Source: Methylobacterium sp. W2 (GTDB lineage: Bacteria; Pseudomonadota; Alphaproteobacteria; Rhizobiales; Beijerinckiaceae). From it: 38,731 nt of DNA. The position numbers were made by a program, and so were the translations under genes. Where the stretch lies: the NCBI RefSeq assembly GCF_020662345.1, contig NZ_VMOA01000050.1, positions 1 to 38,731 of the forward strand, read 5' to 3'. The notes beneath the pieces were generated by a model. That model was not told where the DNA came from, searched no databases, and saw only the letters and a list, made by a program, of their open reading frames with translations. Below are positions 8,531-16,900 of the stretch, in pieces (position 1 is the stretch's first letter; each line of letters opens with the position of its first letter).

Positions 8531-9214
8531 TCACTGCGTAGGTACCGCAGGCGGGGCAGAGACCCAGAGCAGAAGGTTGCAGACCCTGCGGCCGCTTTCC
8601 TCTCGGATCTGACCGGAGTCCCGGCAGCGCACGACGGCGGTGTGCACGTTGTTCCAGGTCATCAGGTCGGCCCAGAGCTGCGCGGTTTCGGGACCGTTCC
8701 GGAAGGCGGTACGCACGTTGTCCTCCGTCGCGGTGATGTTCGCCCGGGCGGATCGATCGCCGACCCACCAACCACCACCCACGCCGAGCGCGAGGGCGCC
8801 GGCAACGGCAACTCCCACCAAGGTTGCCGTGCGCCTGTCCAGGGCGCGTACCCGGTTGGTCAGGGCCCGCTCCGCCGTGTTGGCCAGCACAGTGGAGAGG
8901 CTGCGCACCGTCTCAGCCTCGGTCGCTTGGCACTCGGCCCGGAAACGCTCGGCCTCGGCGTCGGCGACCTCGCGGCCGTCATGGAGGATAGCGCCGAGCC
9001 GTTCCGTCACGTCCTCGGCGGTGCCGGCCAGGGCGGCCCGCTGGTGCCCGAGGAAGCCGATGGCCTGTGCCAAAGCCTCGATCAGGACCGCCATGGGGTC
9101 GCCCGGCAGGACGCCGGCAGCCCGTGCCGCTTCCCGTAGGGAGCGAACCATGCGGGCGGCCTCGGCGAGGATCGGGATGGTCACGGCGCGCGCCGGTGCA
9201 GCGCCGCCGCTCAT
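8531..9214 (-). CDS. Membrane-anchored protein of the mobilisation operon
   Basis: This 227-residue protein has a long N-terminal helical region (about 1-125) rich in Ala, Glu and Arg, one transmembrane helix at about 130-151 (LVGVAVAGALALGVGGGWW) and a C-terminal domain of about 75 residues with two cysteines. The start at 9214 was chosen because its ATG overlaps the upstream TGA (ATGA); a longer start at 9289 would overlap more. It is the last gene of a three-gene coupled operon divergent from the relaxase gene. Similar small membrane proteins accompany mobilisation ATPases on alphaproteobacterial plasmids, so a role in DNA transfer is inferred. The exact family is not recognised. Confidence 0.7.
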   Translation of the reverse strand: MSGGAAPARAVTIPILAEAARMVRSLREAARAAGVLPGDPMAVLIEALAQAIGFLGHQRAALAGTAEDVTERLGAILHDGREVADAEAERFRAECQATEAETVRSLSTVLANTAERALTNRVRALDRRTATLVGVAVAGALALGVGGGWWVGDRSARANITATEDNVRTAFRNGPETAQLWADLMTWNNVHTAVVRCRDSGQIREESGRRVCNLLLWVSAPPAVPTQ

Positions 9215-10020
9215 GGCAGCCACTCCGAGATCGAAGCGAACCGCTCCTCCATCCGGCGGAGCCAGAGGAGGGTTTGCTGGGCCTTCCACGGGCCGAGCGG
9301 AGTTACGCCAGGCGGTGCGAGACCCTGCGCGGCGAGGCTGAAGGGAATCCCTCTCTCTTCCAGGTCGGGCGCCGGTTCGAGGCGGGGCATCGAGACGATG
9401 CAGGCGCCCCGGCCGACCGTGGCGGCGAAAATCGGGTGAGCCTGGACGCTCTCGGAAAAGGCGGCGTGTGGACTGCGCCCGAGGGGAACCACGCCTTCGT
9501 TGAGCACGAGCGCGGTATATGGGCTCGCGAGAAGGCCCCCCTCCTCTACTGATTCAACGTAGGCAACGTCATCCCCCGCTGGGCCGATGACGTGGACCGC
9601 CACAAGGTCGATACCGAGGCCCGTGAGCCAGGGCAGCAACTCCATCTCGCGAGCAAGAGCCTTCACGGTCAGGTCGCCGCCGCCCATGTCCAGGACCAGG
9701 TTGAACCGGTCTCGGATCTGCGCCTCGACGAGGCCGGCCACCCACCCGCGCACCTCGGCGTCATCGGCAGATGGTGGGCTGACTGTGTGCCGGTAGGACC
9801 GGGCCAACGTTTGGTTGGTGCGGTCGCCGTCACCGGCCAGGGTCTCTCGGCCGGCGTCCTCGGCGCGGCCGAGCATCCACCGAGCAAGGAGCGTCTTTCC
9901 TCGGCTCCCGCGTCCGAGGAGCAGGATGAGCTTGGGTCGGCCCTCGGCGGCCCGGATCGGGATCTGGCCGGTCCCCAGATCTTTGGCGGTCGAGGCGGCG
10001 TTGCGCTTGGCCTTGGTCAT
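9211..10020 (-). CDS. ParA/MinD-like P-loop ATPase of the mobilisation operon
   Basis: This 269-residue protein has Walker A GRGSRGKT at residues 36-43, preceded by a LILLL strand, and a LVLDMGGGD segment that fits the second acidic motif of SIMIBI-class (ParA/MinD/TraL-like) ATPases. It lacks the deviant-lysine KGG signature of true partition ParA proteins; the real ParA of this element is at 17269-17958. Its ATG overlaps the upstream stop (ATGA), and its stop overlaps the next gene, giving a coupled operon of three. Family knowledge: such ATPases beside MobF/TraA relaxases help deliver the relaxosome. The transfer role is inferred from position. Confidence 0.75.
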   Translation of the reverse strand: MTKAKRNAASTAKDLGTGQIPIRAAEGRPKLILLLGRGSRGKTLLARWMLGRAEDAGRETLAGDGDRTNQTLARSYRHTVSPPSADDAEVRGWVAGLVEAQIRDRFNLVLDMGGGDLTVKALAREMELLPWLTGLGIDLVAVHVIGPAGDDVAYVESVEEGGLLASPYTALVLNEGVVPLGRSPHAAFSESVQAHPIFAATVGRGACIVSMPRLEPAPDLEERGIPFSLAAQGLAPPGVTPLGPWKAQQTLLWLRRMEERFASISEWLP

Positions 10021-10538
10021 GTCTCGGAGGTCCTATCGCGAGCCGGGCGAGCGTCCGCCGGCGGGATGCGGGATGGTTGGCGGGGCAGGGGCACGCGTGC
10101 GGCCCCCATAGCGTTGAGGACGGTCCGGATGCGCTCGGTCGCCTCGTCGACGCCGTTGATCGGCGGGACCGCTACGGGCGAGGGCGGCACGGGTACGGTG
10201 CACATGACTGGCGGTGCGGACGGCGCAACGAGGCGCACGCCACGGACCAGCTCGCCAGTGCGGGGTGCGATGCCTGCTTCTGCCTGACGCGCGACCGCCA
10301 CCGCCGTCCGGACCCGTCGCCAAGTCCTCGACGCCGTGTCCCGGTTCAGGGACTGGCCATGGTCGTCCGTCAGCCCGATTTTGGAAAAGACAGCGAGCGG
10401 CGTGGCCCATTCGATCCGGCCTGTACCGAGTTCGCGCAGCAGCTCGTCGTGATGCTGCATCATCCACGGCGCGAGCCTCCGGTCACCGGCTCGGGCCCGC
10501 GCGAAGGCTGCGGCGATTCCTTGGGGCTGGCGCACCAT
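10017..10538 (-). CDS. Small basic protein, first gene of the mobilisation operon
   Basis: This 173-residue protein has a helical N-terminal half (residues 5-95) containing a possible HTH-like section (LAVFSKIGLTD followed by SLNRDTASRTWRRVRTAV) and a proline-rich, probably disordered, C-terminal half. The start at 10538 is supported by a GGGGAGGGG ribosome-binding site; the open frame continues upstream, but only across the intergenic region and the opposing genes. Its stop overlaps the ATPase start (ATGA). A relaxosome accessory DNA-binding role (MobC- or TraK-like) is a guess from position and basic composition; I recognise no family. Confidence 0.65.
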   Translation of the reverse strand: MVRQPQGIAAAFARARAGDRRLAPWMMQHHDELLRELGTGRIEWATPLAVFSKIGLTDDHGQSLNRDTASRTWRRVRTAVAVARQAEAGIAPRTGELVRGVRLVAPSAPPVMCTVPVPPSPVAVPPINGVDEATERIRTVLNAMGAARVPLPRQPSRIPPADARPARDRTSET

Positions 10539-10672
10539 CAGCGTCCCCTCCCCATGCGGAGGAGGAGGACCGCACAGGGAGCCGAGTGGAGCCTCACGCG
10601 GAGAGGACCGGGACGTGTCGAAGGCCTCGATGTCCCTACAGACCAAGGCACCCAAGGTGGGATGGAGGTACA
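10539..10672. promoter_or_regulatory. Divergent promoter region and candidate oriT
   Basis: This 134-bp gap lies between the two divergently transcribed mobilisation operons, the usual place for an origin of transfer. It contains an imperfect palindrome at 10611-10635 (outer arms GGAC / GTCC, inner TCGA / TCGA around AGGCC), purine-rich GGAGGAGGA tracts and the near-repeats CCAAGGC and CCAAGGTGG. No nick site can be assigned by eye. The candidate rests on position and symmetry alone. Confidence 0.35.
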
Positions 10673-11032
10673 ATGCGAATCGTTGCCCGGCGCGCAGGCC
10701 GGGACAGGGGTTCGGGGGTCGGAACAGTGGCGGAGCGGGAAGCCTTCGGAGCGTTGGTGGCGGAGATGGCTGACCTTCGTGTGGAAGTCGCCGCGCTGGG
10801 CGCCGGCATGGGGCAGATGCTCGCGGGCCAGCAGGCGCAGACCGCCCTCCTCGACGCGCTCCTCGCCGCCGTGACCGACCTCGGCGCGGAAGGTGGCGGG
10901 GACGGTCTCGCCGAGGCACTGGGCCGGATCGCGGATAGCCTCGACGCCCAGGGCGACAGCCTGGACGGCATGCGGGCTGGCCTCGACGCGATCCCCGGCG
11001 CGGTGGCCGCTGCCGTCCATGCTGGTCGGTAG
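10673..11032 (+). CDS. Small coiled-coil protein ahead of the relaxase
   Basis: This 119-residue protein is almost wholly alpha-helical, with heptad-like Leu/Ala/Val spacing from about residue 22 to 60 and again near 80-110, so a coiled coil is likely. The ATG is preceded by GGAGG about 5 bp upstream. Its TAG stop is embedded in the AGGAGG ribosome-binding site of the relaxase gene, which starts 9 bp later, so the two genes are almost certainly co-translated. An accessory relaxosome or relaxase-partner role is inferred. The frame is open far upstream, but no ribosome-binding site supports an earlier start. Confidence 0.7.
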   Translation: MRIVARRAGRDRGSGVGTVAEREAFGALVAEMADLRVEVAALGAGMGQMLAGQQAQTALLDALLAAVTDLGAEGGGDGLAEALGRIADSLDAQGDSLDGMRAGLDAIPGAVAAAVHAGR

Positions 11033-11041
11033 GAGGCGCAG

Positions 11042-14000
11042 TTGCTGACATACCGCGTCGGGAGCGCCGGGGGCCTGAGCGGGGCCCGCGCCATGGCGGC
11101 CCATCTCCTCGAAGCCACCCTTCCGCCTGAGATGGCCCAGGTTGCCGCTTACTATGCCCGTTCGCCCGGTGCCGCATCGGCGGGGCCCGAGGCCTTCACC
11201 GCGACCGTCCCTCGCATCCGCGAGGACCTCGACCCGCGCCTCGCCGCTCTGTTGAAGCTCGACCCGCATCAGGTTTTGGATGCCGATGCGATCGCGCATC
11301 TCCTCGCTGGCCGACGTGCCGATGGCGAGCCGGTCGATGGACGCGCGCAGCGGGAAGCGACCCCCTCCCTGTCGGCCGAGACGGGGCTCGCCGCCGACCG
11401 CCTGCCGACCGCCGAGGAAGTCGCGCAGGTCCTCGCCGGCCGACATGCCGGGACGGGCGGCCCCCTGCCAGCGGAGCGCGCCGCAGGCCTGCGGACCCGG
11501 CTGCTCCGGCTCCTCGGCGCCGGTGACGCCGAGCCGGACGCCGATGTCGTGGCGGCGGTCGCCCAGGGTCGCCGCGCCGATGGCGGGCCCCTGCGCCCCA
11601 CTGCCATCCTCGACGGGCTGACCGCCAGCAAGGCTCCGGTTCGGTTCGTCGACCTGTGCTTCTCGGCCGACAAGAGCTTCTCGATCGCGTGGGCCTTCGC
11701 CGAGACGGAAGCCGAACGCGCCCTCCTCCACGCCATCCATCGGGATGCCGTGGCGGCGACGATGCGCACCATTGAGGGGACGCTCGGCCGGGCCCGGCGG
11801 GGCAAGGGAGGACGGGGCGGATACGAACCGGGCCGCTTGGCCTGGCTCGCGTTCGACCACCTGACATCGCGGCCGACGACGGAGATCTCGACCCACGATC
11901 CTGAAACCGGCGAAGCCTACACGCACCTCGCGACGGTGCGCGTGGCGGGGACGCCGCAGGTGCACAGCCACGTCTGCTGCCTCGCGCACGTCCTCACGGA
12001 TTCGGGCCACATCGGCACCGTCGACCTCGCCCAGCTCCACGGCCAGGTTCACGTATGGGGGGCCCTCTATCAGGCCCGCGTTGCCACTGGCCTGCGCCGG
12101 ATCGGCATCGACGCGAGGCTCGACCCCAAGACGGGCGCCGCCCGCATCGTCGCAGTGCCCGAGCGCGTGCGCGCCGCATTCAGCAAGCGCACGAACCAGG
12201 GTGAAGCCGCCGCCAGGGCCTATGCCCAGGATCAGGGCCTCGACTGGGATAGCCTCGATGCCGGCCGGCGCATCGGCTTGCTCAAGCAGGGCGTCCAGGG
12301 CGACAGGCGCGCCGCGAAAACCGACGATTGCGGTGATCTCGACGCATGGCGCCGGGAGGCCCAGGCCCTCGGATGGCGGCCAGGCCCCCTGTCCAACTTG
12401 GACAAGCCCATTCCCCTCCCCGGCCCTGGCGAGCGGGCGGAGATCGCCCGCGCCGCAGCGGCACCTCTCCTCGCGGAGGCTTTCAGGGGCGAGGCCGTCG
12501 TCGACGAAAGCGCGGCCAGGATCGCGGCGGCGCGTGGCCTGGTGGCCGCCGGCATCGAGGACGCGGAGGAGATCGACGACGTGACCCGCGCTCTCCTCGC
12601 GGGCGGCATCGAGGAGGATGGTATCCACACCCCGGTCATCACGCGGGAGGTGCGGGGCCCGCGCGGCGCGACTGCTGTTCGGCTCACGACGCGTGCCCAT
12701 CTCGACCGCGAGACGCGCCTCGTGGCATTGGCGCGCGCGGCCGCCGAGGACCGCTCCGCTGCCCTCACAGCCGAGGAAATCGACGCTGGTACCGCTGCCG
12801 CAGGTCTCGATCTCACCGGCGCGCATGGTCAGGCGCAGGCTCGGGCCATGTACGTCCTGGGGTCCGGCGGCCGCGTCTCCAGCCTTACGGGCTCTGCCGG
12901 ATCCGGAAAAACCTATCTGTTGCGTGGCCTGCAGTTCGCCTGGGCCGCGAAGGGACGGACGGTATTCGGCACCGCCGTCGCATGGAGACAGGCGCAGGCA
13001 CTGGCCGATGCAGGAATCCCCGAGGAGCGGTGTCTCGCCCTCGCTGCCCTCATGGCCCGCGTACGCGCTGGAACGCTGAAGCTCGACGCGAACAGCGTGG
13101 TGGTGATCGACGAAACGAGCCTCGCCTCCGCAAAGGATGCACTTGCCCTTCTGGAACTGCGCGAAGCGGTTGGATGCACGCTTCTCGCCATCGGGGATGA
13201 GCGCCAGGGCCGAAGCGTAGAGGCGGGTGGCGTTGTTGGTCTCCTCGGTCGTGCCCTCAATGGCGAGGTGGCGGAGGTGACGTCGACTGTCCGTCAACGC
13301 TCCGCCCAGGAACGTGAACTCGCCGGTCTCGCCCGGGCCGGCCGGGCGGCCGATGTGCTCGACGCCCTCCGTGACCAGGGAAGGGCCCGCCTCGCCCCCG
13401 GCACCCTGACCGAGGCCGCCGAGGCCGTCGCGGACCTGTGGCAGGAACGGGTCGTGGCAACCGGCGAGGGCGCCGTCCTGGTCGTTGCACCGACGCGCGA
13501 GGACTGCCGGACCATTAGCCTCGCCATCCGCCGACGAAAGCGCGTGGCAGGACGCATCGGCCCTGACATCGCGGTACTGGATGCCACCGACCAGGCCGGA
13601 GACCTCTACACCCTGCCCATCGCCGTCGGTGATCGCGTCAGGCTCTACAGCAAGACGCACGCACGCGGCGCCGGTCGCGGACAGCTTGGGGTCAACGGTT
13701 CGCTGGTGGAGATCTGCGCCGTCGAGGCTGCCGGCCTTGTCCTGCGCACTTCGAGCGGGCGAGAGGGACTCGTCCCATGGACCGCGCTGCGCGACCGCGA
13801 GACCGGCCGCATCAAGTTGGGTCCCGGCGAGTGCCAGAGCCTCTCGGCTGCCCAGGGAGCCACCGCCGAGGAATGCATCCTTGCAATGCCACGAGGTTCC
13901 GAAGGTGTCGGCGCCGGAGCTTTTTACGTAGGGCTGACACGCCACCGGGCGACGTCTTGGCTGGTACTCGGCGAAGCCGGTGAACGCCGCGCCGTGGCCG

Positions 14001-14425
14001 CGCGCAGAAGTATCGGCGACGCACGCCCGATCCGTGCGGCGGACTTGTGGAGCCATGCCGCCGCCACCTTCAGCCGGCGCCCAGCAAGCGAGGGGGCCCT
14101 CGACCTCCTCGACCGTGCCGCTGGCATCCGGCATGCGGCCGAAGACGGATTCCGACGCGGCCTCGCGCGCCTGGAGGCCAGGACCGCGCGTGGGCTGGCA
14201 CCGACCGTTCTGTCTGGTCAGGGTCGCCGGCAGCGTCTCGCCCTCGCGTTGGAGCCCCTTGCGGCACGTCTGGCCGCTCGGGCGCAACTCCTCGTCCAGG
14301 TTTCCGCAAAGGTGGCCGCCCTCGGCCGCACTCTCGTCCATGCCGCAGACATTGAGCTCACCGAGCCGAAGAGCCAGCCTCGCCCCGGTGGGAGACGAAC
14401 GCCAGCATCGGCGCCACGGCGGTGA
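11042..14425 (+). CDS. traA: MobF-type relaxase-helicase (TraA/TrwC-like)
   Basis: This 1127-residue conjugative relaxase nicks oriT, stays bound to the 5' end and unwinds the transferred strand. It starts with TTG, chosen because AGGAGG lies 5 bp upstream and LTYRVGSAGG at the N-terminus is typical of MobF. A tyrosine pair (Tyr37-Tyr38) is the probable nicking centre, and His308/His310 (QVHSHV) belong to the metal-binding histidine motif. A RecD-like helicase follows, with Walker A GSAGSGKT at 617-624, VVVIDETS as Walker B and GDERQGRSVEAGG as a later motif. Between tyrosines and histidines are three related repeats (LLAGRRADG-like, near 80-97, 123-140 and 166-184), giving a longer front end than TrwC. 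The symbol follows alphaproteobacterial use. The gene appears intact. Confidence 0.93.
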   Translation: MLTYRVGSAGGLSGARAMAAHLLEATLPPEMAQVAAYYARSPGAASAGPEAFTATVPRIREDLDPRLAALLKLDPHQVLDADAIAHLLAGRRADGEPVDGRAQREATPSLSAETGLAADRLPTAEEVAQVLAGRHAGTGGPLPAERAAGLRTRLLRLLGAGDAEPDADVVAAVAQGRRADGGPLRPTAILDGLTASKAPVRFVDLCFSADKSFSIAWAFAETEAERALLHAIHRDAVAATMRTIEGTLGRARRGKGGRGGYEPGRLAWLAFDHLTSRPTTEISTHDPETGEAYTHLATVRVAGTPQVHSHVCCLAHVLTDSGHIGTVDLAQLHGQVHVWGALYQARVATGLRRIGIDARLDPKTGAARIVAVPERVRAAFSKRTNQGEAAARAYAQDQGLDWDSLDAGRRIGLLKQGVQGDRRAAKTDDCGDLDAWRREAQALGWRPGPLSNLDKPIPLPGPGERAEIARAAAAPLLAEAFRGEAVVDESAARIAAARGLVAAGIEDAEEIDDVTRALLAGGIEEDGIHTPVITREVRGPRGATAVRLTTRAHLDRETRLVALARAAAEDRSAALTAEEIDAGTAAAGLDLTGAHGQAQARAMYVLGSGGRVSSLTGSAGSGKTYLLRGLQFAWAAKGRTVFGTAVAWRQAQALADAGIPEERCLALAALMARVRAGTLKLDANSVVVIDETSLASAKDALALLELREAVGCTLLAIGDERQGRSVEAGGVVGLLGRALNGEVAEVTSTVRQRSAQERELAGLARAGRAADVLDALRDQGRARLAPGTLTEAAEAVADLWQERVVATGEGAVLVVAPTREDCRTISLAIRRRKRVAGRIGPDIAVLDATDQAGDLYTLPIAVGDRVRLYSKTHARGAGRGQLGVNGSLVEICAVEAAGLVLRTSSGREGLVPWTALRDRETGRIKLGPGECQSLSAAQGATAEECILAMPRGSEGVGAGAFYVGLTRHRATSWLVLGEAGERRAVAARRSIGDARPIRAADLWSHAAATFSRRPASEGALDLLDRAAGIRHAAEDGFRRGLARLEARTARGLAPTVLSGQGRRQRLALALEPLAARLAARAQLLVQVSAKVAALGRTLVHAADIELTEPKSQPRPGGRRTPASAPRR

Positions 14426-14481
14426 AGCCGTAGCGTCGATCCCGTCCAGGGTTGGGTTGGAAGCGCCCACCCTGCCGGCCT

Positions 14482-15033
14482 TCAGCGGCGCACGCTCAGC
14501 ATGGAGATCGGCACGCCCGCATCCACATCATTGTCGGCATCGCACCACCGGATCCGGGCCCTGTTGCCGGGGACGAGCCCGACATCGATCACAAGCGGGT
14601 CCGGCCTCGTCGGGAGGGCCGCGCCGGCGGGGCCATACGCCACCATGGCGCCGTAGGCCGTGATCCGCAGCCGGCGGAGCGAGAGCGCCGAGAGGCTGCC
14701 AGACATCAGCTTGTCGATGTCGTCGAGGACGTCGAGCAGGACCCACTCCTCGGGCTTCTGTTCGCCGGTGCTCTCGTCGACGCGACGCAGGATGGCGTGC
14801 TGCAGCTCCTCGGCGACCGGGGAGACCGGCACTGCCTTGAGCAGCGTGCGGACTTCCTCTTGGAGGAGCGTGTCGGTCTGACCGACGGGGATGAAAGCGC
14901 TCTCCAGGGCGGAGAACGCTGTCACGCCCGCGGAGTAGGCGGCGAACGTCTTCGGGTTGGGCGAGGCCTCCAGGGCCTTCAGGTGGGCGGTTGCGGCCTG
15001 GAAATCGGACCGCAGGAAGGGCGAGATGGGCAT
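14482..15033 (-). CDS. Hypothetical protein converging on the relaxase gene
   Basis: This is a 183-residue protein of unknown function. Residues 1-130 are mainly amphipathic helix (for example FQAATAHLKALEAS and VLLDVLDDIDKLM); the last 45 residues look like a small beta domain (PLVIDVGLVPGNRARIRW). It is predicted soluble and has no signal peptide. It converges with the relaxase gene, whose stop is 56 bp away. An open frame also exists on the opposite strand here, but the minus-strand protein has more natural hydrophobic patterning and was preferred. No functional inference is possible. Confidence 0.6.
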   Translation of the reverse strand: MPISPFLRSDFQAATAHLKALEASPNPKTFAAYSAGVTAFSALESAFIPVGQTDTLLQEEVRTLLKAVPVSPVAEELQHAILRRVDESTGEQKPEEWVLLDVLDDIDKLMSGSLSALSLRRLRITAYGAMVAYGPAGAALPTRPDPLVIDVGLVPGNRARIRWCDADNDVDAGVPISMLSVRR

Positions 15034-15477
15034 GGTGGGCCTCGGGGTGAAGCCGGGGTCGGCGACCGCGGTCCAGCAATGCTGCCACGATGAAAATCGG
15101 ACCCTGGGCCGCGGGGCCAGAAATCGGACGCGCCTGCAAAAAAGTGGGATGGCCGGGAGCTTTCACGCTCCTGTGCAGCTGGAAAGTCGCACCGCGCGAG
15201 CCCGCACAGGCCATTCAATGGGCTGAAACCGGCCTTCGGAGACCCTGCTCGCGCGAATCGGGGGGTCCGCTACGGTTCGGGAGCCGTTTCCCGGTTCGCG
15301 CAGCTAACCGCCTTGGACGAGAAGGTGCGGTTCGTCCGACAGGGTGTCGGGGTTTAGAGCGATCCGGGTTCCGTCCCGTCTGGTGCTGTTCCGCCCGTTC
15401 TGGACAGCCGCCCCTTCCCTTGTTCGTCACCGACAAGCTTGCTGCCATCATTTTCTTTGGTTGTCGGTCAACGAGCG
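15034..15477. other. Intergenic stretch without a supported gene
   Basis: About 440 bp lie between the start of the gene ending at 14482 and the stop of the winged-helix gene. Several short frames are open on both strands, but none has a ribosome-binding site or protein-like composition. A promoter for the minus-strand gene at 14482-15033 should lie near its left end. No clear repeat was seen. Confidence 0.5.
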
Positions 15478-16269
15478 TCACATCGGCGGTTCAGCGTCGG
15501 TGCGAACCGCCATCAGTACCGAAACGGCTGTGCCGGGGCGGTGAACCTGCTTTCTCGGAAGCACTGCGAGGCTCCCGATAGCTTCGGTTTTCCCCAAAAT
15601 TAACAGACCCGTATCCGTGGGATGAATTGATCTGCATCCTATCCTTTGCGGCTGGGAGCCCGCCTCGGTGCAATCATGCCGGGTTCCGCGCCGGCCGCGA
15701 CGCATCCAGGATTGCCAGTCCCGATTGATGATGCGCACGAGGTTGGGCGAGTTCTTTCGACCCTGATGGCGGCGCTCCTCGACCGTCAGCAGTCCATCCC
15801 CCTCCGCGAGGCGGATGGCCCCCTGCGCCAGACGGCGGCAGACCCCGGCGCGCGCGGCGATGGCGTCGATGCATAGGCCACACACGTCTTTCGCCGAGAC
15901 CTCGTCGGCCACGATGCGTAGGACAGCAATTTGACCCGTGGTGAAGCGCGTGGCCAGGGCCGGTGGCAACGGACTCGATGCGGCCAGTAGGCGGCGGCGG
16001 TCGCGTGAGGCACGGCGATCCGGGGTGACTTGGTTCCGGCGCGGAGGGAACAGACTCACGCGAGGCGAGGGGAGGCCAGGGATAGGCAAAGGCCTAATCC
16101 CATCACGGATCGCGTTGCGGCGACCGTGCAGCCGTTCGGCCAAAGTCTGGGCCTCTCCGTCACTCAAGGCGCCCGCACCGTGTCCTTGCCAGAGCTGGCG
16201 ACCCAGTTCGTCCATCTGCGCGAACGTACGCGCGCCCTCGATCGCGGCCTGCATGGCGGCGTGAAGCAT
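15478..16269 (-). CDS. Winged-helix DNA-binding protein (putative plasmid replication/regulatory protein)
   Basis: This protein has 263 residues from the ATG at 16269, chosen because the first 59 codons of the longer frame are low in protein-like character. Residues about 1-50 are helical (GARTFAQMDELGRQLW), a basic linker follows (RRASRDRRR), and a winged-helix domain spans about 110-180 (TTGQIAVLRIVADEV, then IDAIAARAGVCRRLAQGAI, then GLLTVEERR). The tail after residue 190 is basic. Comparable proteins are common on methylobacterial and rhizobial plasmids beside par genes, and some are replication initiators. Whether this one initiates replication or regulates transcription cannot be told from sequence. 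Hairpins upstream suggest RNA- or protein-level control. Confidence 0.6.
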   Translation of the reverse strand: MLHAAMQAAIEGARTFAQMDELGRQLWQGHGAGALSDGEAQTLAERLHGRRNAIRDGIRPLPIPGLPSPRVSLFPPRRNQVTPDRRASRDRRRLLAASSPLPPALATRFTTGQIAVLRIVADEVSAKDVCGLCIDAIAARAGVCRRLAQGAIRLAEGDGLLTVEERRHQGRKNSPNLVRIINRDWQSWMRRGRRGTRHDCTEAGSQPQRIGCRSIHPTDTGLLILGKTEAIGSLAVLPRKQVHRPGTAVSVLMAVRTDAEPPM

Positions 16270-16368
16270 CGTCCTCGGTCCCTGCTTGGGCCGCGGCAAA
16301 GCAGGGGGAGCAGTCAGAGCTGTCCCCGTCAAAAGGCAAAGCGCCATCGTCTCGGGAGGCGATCCCGA

Positions 16369-16480
16369 TTGACACCTGAGCGGTGTTATGATGTCTGGGG
16401 AATTGGAGTTGGGTCCCCCGGACCTCATCGATTTCGACGGCCTCACCCTTGCCGGGGTGGGGCCGTTGGCGTTTTGGGCT
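16369..16480. promoter_or_regulatory. Operator-like repeat and strong hairpin upstream of the winged-helix gene
   Basis: ACACC-TGAGC-GGTGT (16372-16386) is a perfect 5-bp inverted repeat beginning inside a TTGACA sequence. About 45 bp further right is a long GC-rich hairpin at about 16432-16463 (ACGGCC-CACC paired with GGGTG-GGCCGT), followed by GTTTT. A 31-codon plus-strand frame (16388-16483) spans the hairpin. The layout resembles a leader or counter-transcript region controlling a replication gene. This is inferred from structure. Confidence 0.35.
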
Positions 16481-16483
16481 TAG

Positions 16484-16860
16484 GTCTTTCTCGCGGCGCT
16501 CATTCCTGATGGTGGTTGGCCCACGACTCGCTCCGAAGAGCGAGCGCAACCAGACATGCCATGTCGGCTGTCGCACAGGGTGAAGTCAACGCTTCGCGGT
16601 TGATGAAGCGCCTCGCTCCCGAGCCCGCAGCTTCGAAGACGGTTTGGAGTCGCCGCAGCCGTTCCTTCGCGGAAGCTCTTGCTAGGCAAGTCCGCGCGAG
16701 TCGATTTATGCGGCCTTCCCTCTGGAAGAGGTACGAATCAATGGAATGGAGCCAGTGTCAGTCCGGAAATCGCCTGATCGGATGCGGAAGTTCAGTAAAA
16801 GCAAGTAGCGCCCAGTGACTGAGCAAGGCTGACTCCATGAACAAGTGGGTCATGATTTCC
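16484..16860. other. Intergenic stretch without a supported gene
   Basis: About 375 bp lie between the leader-like region and the terminator of the par operon. A short hairpin (CTCGCTC-CGAA-GAGCGAG) lies near 16528-16545. A 100-codon plus-strand frame exists but is Ser/Arg-rich and unconvincing. Nothing else was recognised. Confidence 0.4.
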
Positions 16861-16864
16861 AAAA

Positions 16865-16890
16865 AAACCTGTTAGATTTCTAACAGGTTT
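16865..16890 (-). terminator. Rho-independent terminator of the par operon
   Basis: A perfect 11-bp stem (AAACCTGTTAG / CTAACAGGTTT) with a 4-base loop is followed on the minus strand by a run of seven T (16861-16867 read in reverse, partly within the stem). It lies 10 bp beyond the stop of the last par gene and fits a strong intrinsic terminator for leftward transcription. Confidence 0.8.
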
Positions 16891-16900
16891 CTAATGGGTT

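Noticed and set aside
9211..10020. Reading the mobilisation ATPase as a second partition ParA
   Set aside because: It lacks the deviant Walker A lysine and sits in the mobilisation operon; the parA at 17269-17958 has the full signature and a partner gene.
10538..14470. A 1310-codon open frame on the minus strand opposite the relaxase gene
   Set aside because: It is the antisense of a clearly conserved relaxase-helicase gene. Long antisense frames are expected in GC-rich DNA, and its translation has no domain or natural hydrophobic pattern.
14452..15093. A 213-codon plus-strand frame opposite the gene at 14482-15033
   Set aside because: It is rich in Arg, Gly and Asp with little hydrophobic order; the minus-strand reading looks more like a folded protein.
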